The position numbers and the translations under genes are program-made. A stretch of 64,000 bases of DNA from Serratia plymuthica (GTDB lineage Bacteria; Pseudomonadota; Gammaproteobacteria; Enterobacterales; Enterobacteriaceae). The stretch lies in contig NZ_CP068771.1 of the NCBI RefSeq assembly GCF_018336935.1, positions 3,410,001-3,474,000 of the forward strand, in the 5' to 3' direction. The notes beneath the pieces are model-generated. The model was not told where the DNA came from and did not search any database. It worked only from the letters and a program-made list of their open reading frames with translations. This document shows positions 28,242 to 37,578 of the stretch, one piece after another (position 1 is the stretch's first letter; each line of letters opens with the position of its first letter).

Positions 28242-28654
28242 TTTATATACCTTTGTTATCCAATATTTATACCCTATGAATTTCAGGTTGCAGCCAACAA
28301 CGCCGCAACCTGAAAGGCGACGGGTATGGGAAGGTAATTGAAACGGGCCGGTGAATCAGCTTAGAGCGGATTGTTGTCGGTTATTTACTCTTCGGCAATT
28401 ACAGATTTTTACCGGCGAATTATGTTTTTTGGTTTAATGTTATTTTTATGATGGCGGTCATGCTTTCTCCCTGAAAAAAATCGTCGTGCGCCATAAAATT
28501 CAAATGAAACGCGCTTAAACGCCTATTATGAGATCTGCCGCACATTTAATAATTCTGTGAATTTAAGAGTGAAATAACGTAATTGAGCCACCGGGTTCTA
28601 ACTCCGAAGATAAATGCATCCCGTAAACCGGGCATCGCTACCCAGGAGTCGAAA
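28242..28654. promoter_or_regulatory. xylF/xylA divergent control region
   Basis: 413 nt between the two xylose operons. The part next to xylA (GAAATAACGTAATTGAG, about 28571-28587) is nearly identical to the E. coli xylA leader that carries the XylR-dependent promoter. AT-rich blocks at 28420-28460 and 28540-28580 are candidate XylR and promoter positions, with a TGTGA half-site at 28555-28559 for CRP. The xylF-proximal part is occupied by a short repeat at 28268-28327. Exact XylR boxes cannot be fixed by eye. Confidence 0.75.
28268..28327. repeat. 60-nt hairpin repeat with ERIC-like ends in the xylF leader
   Basis: Begins TATACCCTATGAA and ends GACGGGTAT, giving short terminal inverted repeats. 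Inside is a perfect 11-bp stem, TTTCAGGTTGC (28281-28291) with GCAACCTGAAA (28305-28315), around AGCCAACAACGCC. Ends and the CAGCCAACA core resemble ERIC, so it may be an internally deleted derivative. It would lie in the 5' untranslated leader of xylFGH. Confidence 0.55.
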
Positions 28655-29974
28655 ATGCAATCCTATTTTGATCAGCTTGAGCAAGTTCGCTACGAAGGCC
28701 CCGACAGCAATAACCCGCTGGCTTTCCGCCACTATAATCCCGATGAGTTGGTGCTCGGCAAACGCATGGCCGACCACCTGCGCTTCGCCGCCTGTTACTG
28801 GCACACCTTCTGCTGGAACGGCGCGGACATGTTCGGCGTCGGGGCCTTTGATCGGCCCTGGCAGCAACCGGGCGATGCGCTGGCGTTGGCGAAACGCAAG
28901 GCCGACGTGGCGTTCGAATTCTTCCACAAGCTGAACGTGCCTTACTATTGCTTCCACGACGTCGACGTTTCGCCGGAAGGCGCTTCGCTGAAAGAGTATC
29001 TGAATAACTTTGCGGTGATGACCGACGTGCTGGCGGAAAAACAGCAAAGCAGCGGCGTGAAGCTGCTGTGGGGCACCGCCAACTGCTTTACCCATCCGCG
29101 CTACGGCGCAGGCGCGGCCACCAACCCGGATCCGGAAGTGTTCAGTTGGGCGGCCACTCAGGTATTCACCGCCATGAACGCCACTCATCAACTGGGCGGC
29201 GAGAACTACGTGCTGTGGGGCGGGCGCGAAGGTTACGAAACCCTGCTGAATACCGATCTGCGCCAGGAGCGCGAGCAGATTGGCCGCTTTATGCAAATGG
29301 TGGTGGAGCACAAACACAAAACCGGTTTCCAGGGCACGCTGCTGATCGAACCCAAACCGCAGGAACCCACCAAGCACCAGTACGACTACGACGTCGCCAC
29401 GGTGTACGGCTTCCTGAAGCAGTTCGGGCTGGAGAAGGAGATCAAGGTCAATATCGAGGCCAACCACGCCACCCTGGCCGGGCACTCCTTCCACCATGAA
29501 ATCGCCACCGCCATCGCGCTCGGCATCTTCGGCTCGGTCGACGCCAACCGCGGCGATCCGCAGTTGGGCTGGGATACCGACCAGTTCCCCAACAGCGTGG
29601 AGGAGAACGCCCTGGTGATGTTCGAGATCCTCAAGGCCGGCGGTTTCACTACCGGTGGCCTGAACTTCGACGCCAAGGTCCGCCGCCAAAGCACCGACAA
29701 ATACGATCTGTTCTACGGCCATATCGGTGCGATGGACACGATGGCGCTGGCGCTGAAAGTGGCGGCCAAAATGACCGTCGACGGCCAACTGCCTCAGCAG
29801 GTCGCCCGACGTTACGCCGGCTGGAACGGTGAGCTGGGCCAGCAAATTTTGCAGGGCAAACTGTCGCTGGAAGCCTTGGCGCAGTACGCTGAACAACATG
29901 CACTGGCGCCGCAGCACGCCAGCGGCCGTCAGGAGCAGCTTGAGAACCTGATGAACCGCTACCTGTTCGGTTAA
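28655..29974 (+). CDS. xylA: xylose isomerase
   Basis: A 439-residue cytosolic enzyme converting D-xylose to D-xylulose, collinear with E. coli XylA. The TIM-barrel metal and substrate residues are present: [11 protein letters not shown] (His101 and Asp104 region), [18 protein letters not shown] (metal-binding Glu) and [20 protein letters not shown] 28655 (MQSYFDQL) follows AGGAG; the frame is open 24 codons upstream but not homologous. It is followed by xylB, with an ERIC repeat in the gap. Confidence 0.98.
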   Translation: MQSYFDQLEQVRYEGPDSNNPLAFRHYNPDELVLGKRMADHLRFAACYWHTFCWNGADMFGVGAFDRPWQQPGDALALAKRKADVAFEFFHKLNVPYYCFHDVDVSPEGASLKEYLNNFAVMTDVLAEKQQSSGVKLLWGTANCFTHPRYGAGAATNPDPEVFSWAATQVFTAMNATHQLGGENYVLWGGREGYETLLNTDLRQEREQIGRFMQMVVEHKHKTGFQGTLLIEPKPQEPTKHQYDYDVATVYGFLKQFGLEKEIKVNIEANHATLAGHSFHHEIATAIALGIFGSVDANRGDPQLGWDTDQFPNSVEENALVMFEILKAGGFTTGGLNFDAKVRRQSTDKYDLFYGHIGAMDTMALALKVAAKMTVDGQLPQQVARRYAGWNGELGQQILQGKLSLEALAQYAEQHALAPQHASGRQEQLENLMNRYLFG

Positions 29975-29976
29975 CT

Positions 29977-30104
29977 ATGCCCAAAATAATTCGAGTTGCA
30001 TCATGGCGGCAACCCAGCGCATCCCCGGGAGCGTACAGCCAGTACGCGACAGGGGGGTAGGCGCAAGCAGCCAACACAGACGCAGCCTGAAGAATGAAGG
30101 GTAT
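29977..30104. repeat. ERIC repeat between xylA and xylB
   Basis: A full-length 128-nt ERIC copy: starts ATGCCCAAAATAATTCGAG, has the CCCCGGGAGCGTACAGCCAG centre and ends GAATGAAGGGTAT. It lies 3 nt after the xylA stop and 44 nt before the xylB start, so it is transcribed within the operon and could alter the xylA:xylB mRNA ratio. Confidence 0.9.
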
Positions 30105-30148
30105 ACCCGCGCGGCGCACCGTCCGCCGCGCTTTAAAGGATCTCAATC

Positions 30149-31600
30149 ATGTATATCGGCATCGATCTCGGCACCTCCGGCGTAAAAATCATTTTGCTCG
30201 GTGAGCAGGGCCAACTGCTCGCCAGCCAGAGTGAACCGCTGCCCATCTCCCGCCCCCATCCCCTATGGTCAGAACAGGCGCCGCAGGACTGGTGGCACGC
30301 CACCGATCGCGCCATGCTGGCGTTGGGCAAGCAGCACAGTCTGCAACAGGTGAAGGCCATTGGCCTCAGCGGCCAGATGCACGGCGCCACGCTGCTGGAT
30401 GACCGCCAGCGGGTGCTGCGCCCGGCCATCCTGTGGAACGACGGCAGAAGCGCCGCGCAGTGCCAGGCGCTGGAGCGGGCGGTGCCGCAATCGCGGCAAA
30501 TTACCGGCAACCTGATGATGCCCGGCTTTACCGCCCCCAAGCTGCTGTGGGTGCAACAGCACGAACCGCACCTGTTCAGCCAGATCGATAAGGTGCTGTT
30601 ACCCAAAGATTATCTGCGCTGGTGCATGACCGGCGAATTCGCCGGCGATATGTCGGACGCCGCCGGCACCGGGTGGCTGAACGTCGCGCTGCGCGACTGG
30701 AGCGACGAAATGCTGGCCGCCTGCGGCCTCTCGCGCCGCCACATGCCGCAACTGTTCGAAGGCAATCAAATCACCGGCCAGACCCACACCGAGCTGGCAA
30801 GGCGCTGGGGGATGCCGCCGGTGCCGGTGGTGGCCGGCGGCGGCGACAATGCCGCCGGGGCGATCGGCGTTGGGCTGTATCAGGCCGGGCAAGCCATGCT
30901 GTCGCTCGGCACCTCGGGCGTTTACTTTGCGGTCAGCGACGGCTTTCTCAGCAACCCGGCCAGCGCGGTGCACAGCTTCTGCCATGCGCTGCCCGACACC
31001 TGGCACCTGATGTCGGTGACGCTCAGCGCCGCCTCCTGCCTGGACTGGGTCTGCAAACTGACCAATGTCGACAGCGTCGCCACCCTGCTGCGCAACGTCG
31101 AACAGGCCCCTCCGGCGGAAGCCCCGTTGTGGTTTTTACCTTACCTTTCCGGCGAACGCACGCCGCATAACAATCCCAACGCCAAAGGGGCGTTCTGGGG
31201 GCTCACTCACCAGCATGGGCCGAACGATCTGGCGCGCGCGGTGCTGGAAGGCGTCGGTTTTGCCCTGGCGGACGGCATGGACGTGCTGCACGCCAGCGGC
31301 CTGCAACCGTCGAGCATCACCCTGATCGGCGGTGGCGCGCGCAGCCCGTTCTGGCGGCAGATGCTGGCGGATATCAGCGGCCAACGGCTGGAATACCGCA
31401 CCGGCGGCGACGTCGGCCCGGCGCTGGGGGCCGCGCGCCTGGCGCAGATTGCCCTGAATCCGCAGCGCCCGTTGAGCGACCTGCTGCCCGAATTGCCGCT
31501 GGAACAGCTGCACCAACCGGATGCCGAGCGCCATCGGCACTACGCCGCGCGCCGCAGCACGTTCCGCGAGCTGTATACCTGTCTGTTGCCGCTGATGTGA
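30149..31600 (+). CDS. xylB: xylulokinase
   Basis: A 483-residue FGGY-family kinase phosphorylating D-xylulose to xylulose-5-phosphate. N-terminal phosphate motif MYIGIDLGTSGVK, catalytic-base region GLSGQMHGATLLD, and C-terminal ATP motif LIGGGARSPFWRQMLADI are present. Length matches E. coli XylB (484). It has its own ribosome site (AAAGGATCTC) after the ERIC repeat and ends the operon. Confidence 0.98.
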   Translation: MYIGIDLGTSGVKIILLGEQGQLLASQSEPLPISRPHPLWSEQAPQDWWHATDRAMLALGKQHSLQQVKAIGLSGQMHGATLLDDRQRVLRPAILWNDGRSAAQCQALERAVPQSRQITGNLMMPGFTAPKLLWVQQHEPHLFSQIDKVLLPKDYLRWCMTGEFAGDMSDAAGTGWLNVALRDWSDEMLAACGLSRRHMPQLFEGNQITGQTHTELARRWGMPPVPVVAGGGDNAAGAIGVGLYQAGQAMLSLGTSGVYFAVSDGFLSNPASAVHSFCHALPDTWHLMSVTLSAASCLDWVCKLTNVDSVATLLRNVEQAPPAEAPLWFLPYLSGERTPHNNPNAKGAFWGLTHQHGPNDLARAVLEGVGFALADGMDVLHASGLQPSSITLIGGGARSPFWRQMLADISGQRLEYRTGGDVGPALGAARLAQIALNPQRPLSDLLPELPLEQLHQPDAERHRHYAARRSTFRELYTCLLPLM

Positions 31601-31744
31601 GGCCCCGGGGGCAGTGACCCTGCCCCTCATTATTACCAAATCGAATAGTCGCCAGTGGCAAATGTCGCTGCCAACCCGCGGGTTCCTCTCCTAAATTGGT
31701 GGGTGTTTTTTGACGCACCTCACCTCTGGATTAAGGAACCGAAC

Positions 31745-33139
31745 GTGGAAAAAACCCAACAACAAAGCCGCAGAGCTTTCCTCAGCCAAACCGGCAAACT
31801 CACCACCGCCTGCGCGGTGATCGGGTTGACCGGCGGCGTGACGCAGGCCGCACCACAGGCTGGCGGCCACTGTGCGCCGGAGGCAGAACCCATGACCCTG
31901 ACCGACAATCACTACGTGCTGAGCGACGTGCGGCTGGAGGAGGGTTTCGAATACGATGGCGATACGGTGATCGGCACCCGCACCGCCCTCTATCAACTGG
32001 AAATCAAAGACGGCAACATTGCCGCCATCCACGCGGCGGATGCGGCGCCGATCGCGGGCGTGCCGCGTTATCAGGCGCAGGGTCAGTTGCTGCTGCCGGC
32101 GTTCCGCGACATGCATATCCATCTGGACAAAACCTTCTACAGCGGCCCGTGGCAGGCACCGCGCCCACGCCAGGGCAAAACCATCATGGACATGATCGCG
32201 CTGGAACAGACGCTGATCCCCAAGCTGCTGCCGACCTCGCAGCAGCGCGCGGAAAACCTGATCGCCCTGTTGCAATCCAAAGGCAGCACCGTGGCGCGCA
32301 GCCACTGCAATATCGATCCGGTCAGCGGGTTGAAAAGCCTGGAGCACCTGCAACGCGCGCTGGAAAATCACCGGGCGGATTTCAGCTGCGAAATCGTCGC
32401 CTTCCCGCAGCATGGCCTGTTGCATTCTAAAGTCGACGGCTTGATGCGCGAGGCCATGCAGATGGGCGTGCAATACGTCGGCGGGCTGGACCCGACCAAC
32501 GTCGACGGCGCGATGGAGAGGTCGCTGGACGCGATGTTCCAGATTGCGCTCGACACTGGCAAAGGCGTCGACATCCACCTGCATGAAACCAGCCCCGCCG
32601 GGGTAGCGGCGATTAACTACATGATCGCCACCGTAGAAAACAACCCGGCGCTGCGCGGTAAGGTCACCATCAGCCACGCCTTCGCCCTGACCACGCTGAA
32701 CCCGAATGCGCTGGCGGAAACCGCCACCCGCCTGGCGGCGCAGCAAATCACCATCGCTTCCACGGTGCCGATCGGCGGGCTGATGATGCCGCTGCCGCAG
32801 CTCAGTGAAAAAGGGGTATTTGTGATGACCGGAACCGACAGCGTGATCGACCATTGGTCGCCGTTCGGTACCGGCGACATTCTGGAAAAAGCCAATCTCT
32901 ACGCCCAGCTGTATCGCGGTTCGGATGAGTTCCATCTGTCGCGCGCCCTGGCCATTTCCACCGGCGGCGTGTTGCCGCTGAACGACAAAGGCCAACGCGC
33001 CTGGCCCAAAGCCGGCGACAGCGCGGAGTTCGTGTTGATCAACGCCAGTTGCTCCGCCGAGGCGGTGGCCCGCCTGCCTGCCCGCCGCGCCACCTTCCAT
33101 CGGGGGCGTCTGGTCGCCGGTCAGCTCAGCAAAGCCTGA
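31745..33139 (+). CDS. Tat-exported amidohydrolase, cytosine deaminase-like
   Basis: About 464 residues starting with GTG after AAGGAACC. The N-terminus has a twin-arginine signal (SRRAFLSQTGKL) and a hydrophobic stretch (TTACAVIGLTGG), so the folded metalloenzyme is probably exported. The catalytic domain has the amidohydrolase set: MHIHLDKTF (HxH), SHCNID, DIHLHETSPAG, ISHAFAL and GTDSVIDHWSPFGTGD (the Asp), closest to cytosine/isoguanine deaminases of the CodA type, which are normally cytosolic. The substrate may be a cyclic amide or imine. An isochorismatase-like hydrolase and a GlxA-type regulator follow on the same strand. Confidence 0.82.
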   Translation: MEKTQQQSRRAFLSQTGKLTTACAVIGLTGGVTQAAPQAGGHCAPEAEPMTLTDNHYVLSDVRLEEGFEYDGDTVIGTRTALYQLEIKDGNIAAIHAADAAPIAGVPRYQAQGQLLLPAFRDMHIHLDKTFYSGPWQAPRPRQGKTIMDMIALEQTLIPKLLPTSQQRAENLIALLQSKGSTVARSHCNIDPVSGLKSLEHLQRALENHRADFSCEIVAFPQHGLLHSKVDGLMREAMQMGVQYVGGLDPTNVDGAMERSLDAMFQIALDTGKGVDIHLHETSPAGVAAINYMIATVENNPALRGKVTISHAFALTTLNPNALAETATRLAAQQITIASTVPIGGLMMPLPQLSEKGVFVMTGTDSVIDHWSPFGTGDILEKANLYAQLYRGSDEFHLSRALAISTGGVLPLNDKGQRAWPKAGDSAEFVLINASCSAEAVARLPARRATFHRGRLVAGQLSKA

Positions 33140-33152
33140 TGCTGGTCCGCTG

Positions 33153-33175
33153 ATGCCATCATGATGGCCGTTTTT
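33153..33175 (+). terminator. likely terminator after the amidohydrolase
   Basis: GCCATCATGATGGC (33155-33168) is a perfect palindrome followed by CGTTTTT. It would separate the amidohydrolase from the isochorismatase/regulator pair, though partial readthrough is possible. Confidence 0.5.
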
Positions 33176-33238
33176 GGCCTTCTTCCTCGCAGGATAACGG
33201 CGCAGTATGGCGTTATACCCAACAGGCGGAGGCCGAAA

Positions 33239-33793
33239 ATGTCACACAGCGCATTATTGATCATCGATGTTCAGCAATCATTCCAGCATCGCCCTTTCTG
33301 GCAAGAGGACGATCTGCCCGCTTTCCAGCAGGCGATCACAAGATTAATCGAAGGCTGCCGCCGGCAGGGCGTGGCGTTGGTCGACGTGTTCCACGTTTCC
33401 CCGCAGGGGCCATTCTCGCTGGCGTCCGGCTTGGTGCAGCGCCTGCCGTTCCTCAGCCACCAGGCGGACGTTACCGTGCGCAAACAGGTGCATAACGCGC
33501 TGACCGAATCCGGGTTGGATGCCTGGCTACGTGAACGGGAGATCAATCACCTGATTATCTCCGGCATTCGTACCGAGCAGTGCTGCGAAACCACCACCCG
33601 CGTGGCAAGCGATCTCGGCTATCGGGTGACCTTCGTCACCGAAGCGACCCTGACGTTCCCGATGCAACACCCCGACGGCCAGGTCTTTACCACCGAACAG
33701 CTCAAGCGGCATACTGAGACGGTGCTGGTCGACCGTTTCGCCCGGCTCGCCAGCGTGGATGAGGTGCTGGCGCAACTGTCACAGGAGTCATAA
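33239..33793 (+). CDS. isochorismatase-family cysteine hydrolase
   Basis: A 184-residue protein with the catalytic triad of the family: Asp in LLIIDVQQSF, Lys in TVRKQVHNA and nucleophile Cys in GIRTEQCCETTTR. Such enzymes hydrolyse amides, imides or N-carbamoyl compounds (nicotinamidase, N-carbamoylsarcosine amidase) rather than isochorismate unless linked to siderophore genes, which are absent here. The stop overlaps the next start (TAATG), so it is co-translated with the GlxA-type regulator. ATG 33239 follows CGGAGG. Confidence 0.85.
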   Translation: MSHSALLIIDVQQSFQHRPFWQEDDLPAFQQAITRLIEGCRRQGVALVDVFHVSPQGPFSLASGLVQRLPFLSHQADVTVRKQVHNALTESGLDAWLREREINHLIISGIRTEQCCETTTRVASDLGYRVTFVTEATLTFPMQHPDGQVFTTEQLKRHTETVLVDRFARLASVDEVLAQLSQES

Positions 33794-34716
33794 TGCCGCA
33801 GGCCGTCTACTTTCTGATGCTGCCCCAGGTGCTGTCGCTGGACGTCAGCGGCCCGGCCGAAACCTTGCGCCTGGCCGGAACCTTCAGCCTGCATTACATC
33901 GGCCCGGAGCCGCAGATAACCTGCTCCATCGGCATGACGCTGAGCCGGCTGGAGCCGTTGCCTGCTCAGTTGGAAGACGGCGCGATTTTGGTGGTGCCGG
34001 GAGTCAGCGATTCGGCGCGCTACTTTGCCGGCCCGCAAGCCGAACAGGCCCGCCGCTGGCTGGCGGCGCTGCAACCCGATCTGCAAAGCCGGCGCATCAC
34101 GCTGGTCTGCGTGTGTTCCGGCGCACTGCTGGCGGCGCAGGCCGGCTTGCTCGACGGTTACCAGTGCACCACTCACCATGACGTGCTCGAACGCATGCGC
34201 CTGCAGGCGCCGGCGGCGCTGGTGAAAGAAAACCGCATTTTTGTCGAAGACCGCAGCGTCTACACCAGCGCCGGCATTACCGCCGGTATCGATCTGGCGC
34301 TGCACCTGATCAACCGCCAGTGCGGCGCAACCCGGGCGATGGAAATCGCCCGCGAAATGGTGGTGTACTTCCGCCGTTCCGGCGACGACCCGCAGCTTTC
34401 GCCGTGGCTGCGCTATCGCAATCATCTGCACCCGGCGGTCCACCGCGCCCAGGACGTGATGGCCGCCGAACCGGAGGCCGAATGGTCAGTGCCGCAGGTG
34501 GCGGAAAAAGCCCACGTCAGCAGCCGCCATCTGGCGCGGCTGTTCCGCAGCCATATCGGCATCAGCGTACGGGAATATCATGAACAGCTGCGGCTGGCCG
34601 TGGCGCAACAGCGGCTGCAACAAGGCTACGGGCTCGAGAAAGCGGCACTGGCGGCCGGGTTCTCGTCCGGCCGTCAGTTGCGGCGCGCGCAACAGCGCGG
34701 GCAAAACCCGTTATGA
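33793..34716 (+). CDS. GlxA-family transcriptional regulator (DJ-1/PfpI - AraC)
   Basis: A 307-residue protein. The N-terminal class-I glutamine amidotransferase-like domain (about 5-185) has the nucleophile-elbow stretch CVCSGALLAAQAG and TTHHDVLE. The C-terminal AraC helix-turn-helix (about 210-305) reads WSVPQVAEKAHVSSRHLARL and KAALAAGFSSGRQLRR. In this family the N-terminal domain senses a small molecule. It is coupled by 1-nt overlap to the isochorismatase gene and probably regulates it. Its end overlaps the convergent wecH gene by 6 nt. Confidence 0.88.
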   Translation: MPQAVYFLMLPQVLSLDVSGPAETLRLAGTFSLHYIGPEPQITCSIGMTLSRLEPLPAQLEDGAILVVPGVSDSARYFAGPQAEQARRWLAALQPDLQSRRITLVCVCSGALLAAQAGLLDGYQCTTHHDVLERMRLQAPAALVKENRIFVEDRSVYTSAGITAGIDLALHLINRQCGATRAMEIAREMVVYFRRSGDDPQLSPWLRYRNHLHPAVHRAQDVMAAEPEAEWSVPQVAEKAHVSSRHLARLFRSHIGISVREYHEQLRLAVAQQRLQQGYGLEKAALAAGFSSGRQLRRAQQRGQNPL

Positions 34717-35772
34717 CACCAGCCTTCGAACGTCCAGCTTTTGCAGCCCCATCGACAGCAACAGACTGAGCGCCAGCGCCACACCGAATACCCAGAAGAT
34801 GTCCAGCAGCGGATAAGCGGCGAGTTCAAGATGCCGGCTGCGCATAAAGTTGACGATAATGGCGTGAAAACCGTAGATCGCCAGCGAATGGCGGGAAAAA
34901 ACGCCCAGCCAGCCGATCGGTTCCGGCAGGCAGTTCTTAAACCACACCAGCAGCGACACCGCAGCGATAAACACCAGCGGGCCGCAGTAGATGTAAAAGG
35001 TATCGGCGAAGCTGCCGTTGATGAACATCTGGCTTTTGGTGCCCTGAACAATCAGCGCCACGCTGAGTACAAAGCCCAGCGCCGCCAGCCAGCTGATGCC
35101 GCGCCGCCCGGTGTCCATCATGCCAATCGCCCGCCCGGCCAGCGCATACAGCAGGTAATAGAAGGTGTCGCCGTAGATATACAGATTGACCGGCAGCAGG
35201 TGGGCGTTGCCGACGGTCACCGTACGGGTATTGGGGTTGGCAATGACCGCCAGGATCACCAGTACCCCGGCCAGATAACGGCGCGAGACCGGTTTGACGC
35301 TGATCAGCGGCGAGAGCAGGTAAATCACCGCAATCGCATAGAAGAACCACAGGTGATAAAACACCGGTTTTTGCAGCATGCCGCGCAGCGACGGCCAGAA
35401 GCCGATTTTGGTGAAGGCCGCGATATAGGCAAGCGCAATGAGGCTGTAGAACAGGATGCAGCAGCCAATACGGATGAAATGTTTTTTGCCGGCGCTTTTC
35501 TCGCCGAAAAACAGATAGCCGGAAATCATGAAAAACAGCGGCACCGAAACGCGCGACATGCCGTTCAGCACGTTGGCGATGTCCCAGTTATGTTCCCCCA
35601 CCGCCATACCGTTGGTGACGTAATAGGTGGTGGCGTGGATCATCACCACCATCATGCACGCCACCGCGCGCAGGTTATCTATCCAGCCAATTTTAGTGCT
35701 CAAAAGATTGCTCGCCGTATTGTCATCTTCGTCTGTTAAAAAGAGGGTAACTAGCCAAAGTGTGGGTGGCAA
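34711..35772 (-). CDS. wecH: O-acetyltransferase WecH
   Basis: Multi-spanning acyltransferase-3 family protein, collinear with E. coli WecH (YiaH), which O-acetylates enterobacterial common antigen. Family motifs: WIDNLRAVACMMVVMIHATT (catalytic His), RVSVPLFFMISGYLFFGEKS and FSRHSLAIYGFHA. E. coli WecH has 331 residues. The frame here gives 353 only if a TTG at 35772 is used; a second TTG at 35703 would give 330. There is no ATG before residue 39, so the start is unsure. Confidence 0.9.
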   Translation of the reverse strand: MPPTLWLVTLFLTDEDDNTASNLLSTKIGWIDNLRAVACMMVVMIHATTYYVTNGMAVGEHNWDIANVLNGMSRVSVPLFFMISGYLFFGEKSAGKKHFIRIGCCILFYSLIALAYIAAFTKIGFWPSLRGMLQKPVFYHLWFFYAIAVIYLLSPLISVKPVSRRYLAGVLVILAVIANPNTRTVTVGNAHLLPVNLYIYGDTFYYLLYALAGRAIGMMDTGRRGISWLAALGFVLSVALIVQGTKSQMFINGSFADTFYIYCGPLVFIAAVSLLVWFKNCLPEPIGWLGVFSRHSLAIYGFHAIIVNFMRSRHLELAAYPLLDIFWVFGVALALSLLLSMGLQKLDVRRLVS

Positions 35773-35922
35773 CCCTGACGGGTCATATCAGAATGTGCTG
35801 AAACAACACCTTATCGTTGCTAAGGTGAACGATTGGCGGCAAAATAGCCGCCATAACTGGCTCAGTTTGCGCTTCCCGCCCTGGCAGTTCCTTTTTTCTT
35901 CTTCACTATCAGTACTATAAAT

Positions 35923-37170
35923 ATGAAAACTACATTACCACCTGCGGCACGCTTGGGCCGACAGGCGCTTTTATTCCCTCTTTGTCTGGTGCTGTTCGAA
36001 TTTGCCACCTACATCGCCAACGATATGATCCAGCCCGGTATGCTGGCGGTCGTGGCAGAGTTCAACGCCGGTGAAGAATGGGTGCCGACATCCATGACCG
36101 CCTATCTGGCCGGCGGTATTTTCTTGCAATGGCTGCTCGGCCCGCTGTCGGACAGACGCGGCCGCCGCCCGGTGATGCTGGCCGGCGTGGCGTTCTTTAT
36201 CGTCGCCTGTCTGGCCATTTTGCTGGTGACCAACATCGAGCAATTTATCTTTATGCGTTTCCTGCAGGGTATTGGCCTGTGCTTTATCGGCGCGGTCGGC
36301 TACGCCACGATACAGGAATCCTTCGAGGAATCGGTGTGCATAAAAATCACCGCGCTGATGGCCAACGTGGCGCTGATCGCTCCGCTGCTCGGGCCGCTGG
36401 CCGGGGCTGCGCTGATCCACGTCGCGCCGTGGCAGAGCATGTTCGTGCTGTTCGCGGCGCTGGCGGCGATTGCCTTTTACGGCCTGTGGAAGGCGATGCC
36501 GGAAACCGCCTCGTTGCAGGGCGATAAATTCTCGGCCGCCAACCTGTGGCGCGACTATCGCCAGGTGCTGGCCAACCGCCGCTTTATCTGCGGCGCACTG
36601 GCCATCGGCTTCGCCAGCCTGCCGCTGCTGGCCTGGATTGCCCAGTCGCCGGTGATCCTGATCAGCGGCGAATCGCTGTCGACGCTGGATTACGGCCTGC
36701 TGCAGATCCCGGTGTTCGGCGCGCTGATCCTCGGCAACCTGACGCTGGCGCGCCTGACCGGCAAAAACAGCGTAGAGCGCCTGATCAAGCTGGGCGCGGT
36801 ACCTATGATGCTGGGGCTGCTGATCGCGGCGCTGGCTACGCTGTTCTCCAGCCACGCCTATCTGTGGATGACCGCCGGGCTGAGCCTGTATGCCTTCGGT
36901 ATCGGGCTGGCCAACGCCGGGCTGTACCGCCTGACGCTGTTCTCAAGCTCCGTCAGCAAAGGGACGGTTTCCGCCACCATGGGCATGTTGAGCATGCTGG
37001 TGTTCACCGTCGGCATCGAGCTGGCGAAAGTGGCCTATGTCTGGGGCGGCAGCGGGTTGTTCAACCTGTTTAACCTGATCGGCGGCCTGTGTTGGCTGGC
37101 GCTGGTGGCGCTGTTCCTCAGCAAACGCCGCAGCGGCGATGCAACGCCGACGCCTAACGCAGCGCTGTAA
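35923..37170 (+). CDS. mdfA: multidrug efflux MFS transporter MdfA
   Basis: A 415-residue 12-helix proton-coupled exporter with high identity to E. coli MdfA ([60 protein letters not shown]). The membrane acidic residues used for drug and proton binding are present near 26 (LFEF) and 34 (ANDM). It is divergent from wecH. The 150-nt upstream region carries a strong hairpin, GGCGGC-AAAATA-GCCGCC (35833-35850), which may attenuate or stabilise the leader. Confidence 0.95.
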   Translation: MKTTLPPAARLGRQALLFPLCLVLFEFATYIANDMIQPGMLAVVAEFNAGEEWVPTSMTAYLAGGIFLQWLLGPLSDRRGRRPVMLAGVAFFIVACLAILLVTNIEQFIFMRFLQGIGLCFIGAVGYATIQESFEESVCIKITALMANVALIAPLLGPLAGAALIHVAPWQSMFVLFAALAAIAFYGLWKAMPETASLQGDKFSAANLWRDYRQVLANRRFICGALAIGFASLPLLAWIAQSPVILISGESLSTLDYGLLQIPVFGALILGNLTLARLTGKNSVERLIKLGAVPMMLGLLIAALATLFSSHAYLWMTAGLSLYAFGIGLANAGLYRLTLFSSSVSKGTVSATMGMLSMLVFTVGIELAKVAYVWGGSGLFNLFNLIGGLCWLALVALFLSKRRSGDATPTPNAAL

Positions 37171-37178
37171 TGATCTGC

Positions 37179-37205
37179 ACGCGAGGAGAGGTTATCTCCT
37201 CGCGT
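37179..37205 (+). terminator. hairpin after mdfA
   Basis: ACGCGAGGAGA...TCTCCTCGCGT forms an 11-bp stem with a 5-nt loop, 9 nt past the mdfA stop. The T-run is poor (GTTGT), so it is a weak intrinsic terminator or an mRNA 3'-end stabiliser. Confidence 0.6.
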
Positions 37206-37235
37206 GTTGTAAAGTTTGCACTGGGTTCAACACCC

Positions 37236-37418
37236 TCAACTCCGTTTGTCAGCATCCAAACTTATCGCCCATGCTTGTACTTCCTCATGGCTGATAATAT
37301 TCATTTGTTCGACATCATTAAGTGCCTCTAGCGTCAAACGTCGCTGTTCTTCCTCTCGAACAGTTTTGTCAGTCCCTACGTTATTTTTTCCTACTAGCAG
37401 CAAAGTATTAACATTCAT
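37236..37418 (-). pseudogene. CopG/RHH-type antitoxin, N-terminally truncated
   Basis: The 60-codon frame ends EEEQRRLTLEALNDVEQMNI then ISHEEVQAWAISL, which is the usual C-terminal toxin-binding part of CopG-like antitoxins (QRRxTLEALADVDAGxVIDHxxVQAWxxSL). The ribbon-helix-helix DNA-binding half is absent; the first 19 residues are unrelated. No RelE/ParE toxin gene follows on the minus strand. A ribosome-like GAGCAGG precedes the ATG, so a short protein could still be made. Confidence 0.5.
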
Positions 37419-37453
37419 CCTGCTCGCCTCGTCGCTAAATCAAAAAATGTAAG

Positions 37454-37578
37454 ATACCCAAAATAATTGGAGTTGCATCAAGGCGGCAAGAGCGTAAATC
37501 CCCAGGAGCTTACTCAAGTAAGTGACTGGGGTGAGCGCTCGCAGCCAACACAGATGCAGCTTCAAGTATGATGGGAAT
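37454..37578. repeat. ERIC repeat overlapping the selB 3' end
   Basis: A 125-nt near-consensus copy: starts ATACCCAAAATAATTGG, has the core AATCCCCAGGAGCTTACTC then AAGTAAGTGACTGGGGTGAG, and ends TTCAAGTATGATGGGAAT. Its right end contributes the last codons and the stop codon of selB. Confidence 0.95.

Noticed and set aside
33191..33213. TAACGGC...GGCGTTA inverted repeat before the isochorismatase gene as an operator
   Set aside because: Weak symmetry and no second copy; not enough to call.
33239..33793. Isochorismatase as part of a siderophore pathway
   Set aside because: No entC/entA or peptide synthetase gene in the window; the neighbours point to amide hydrolysis.
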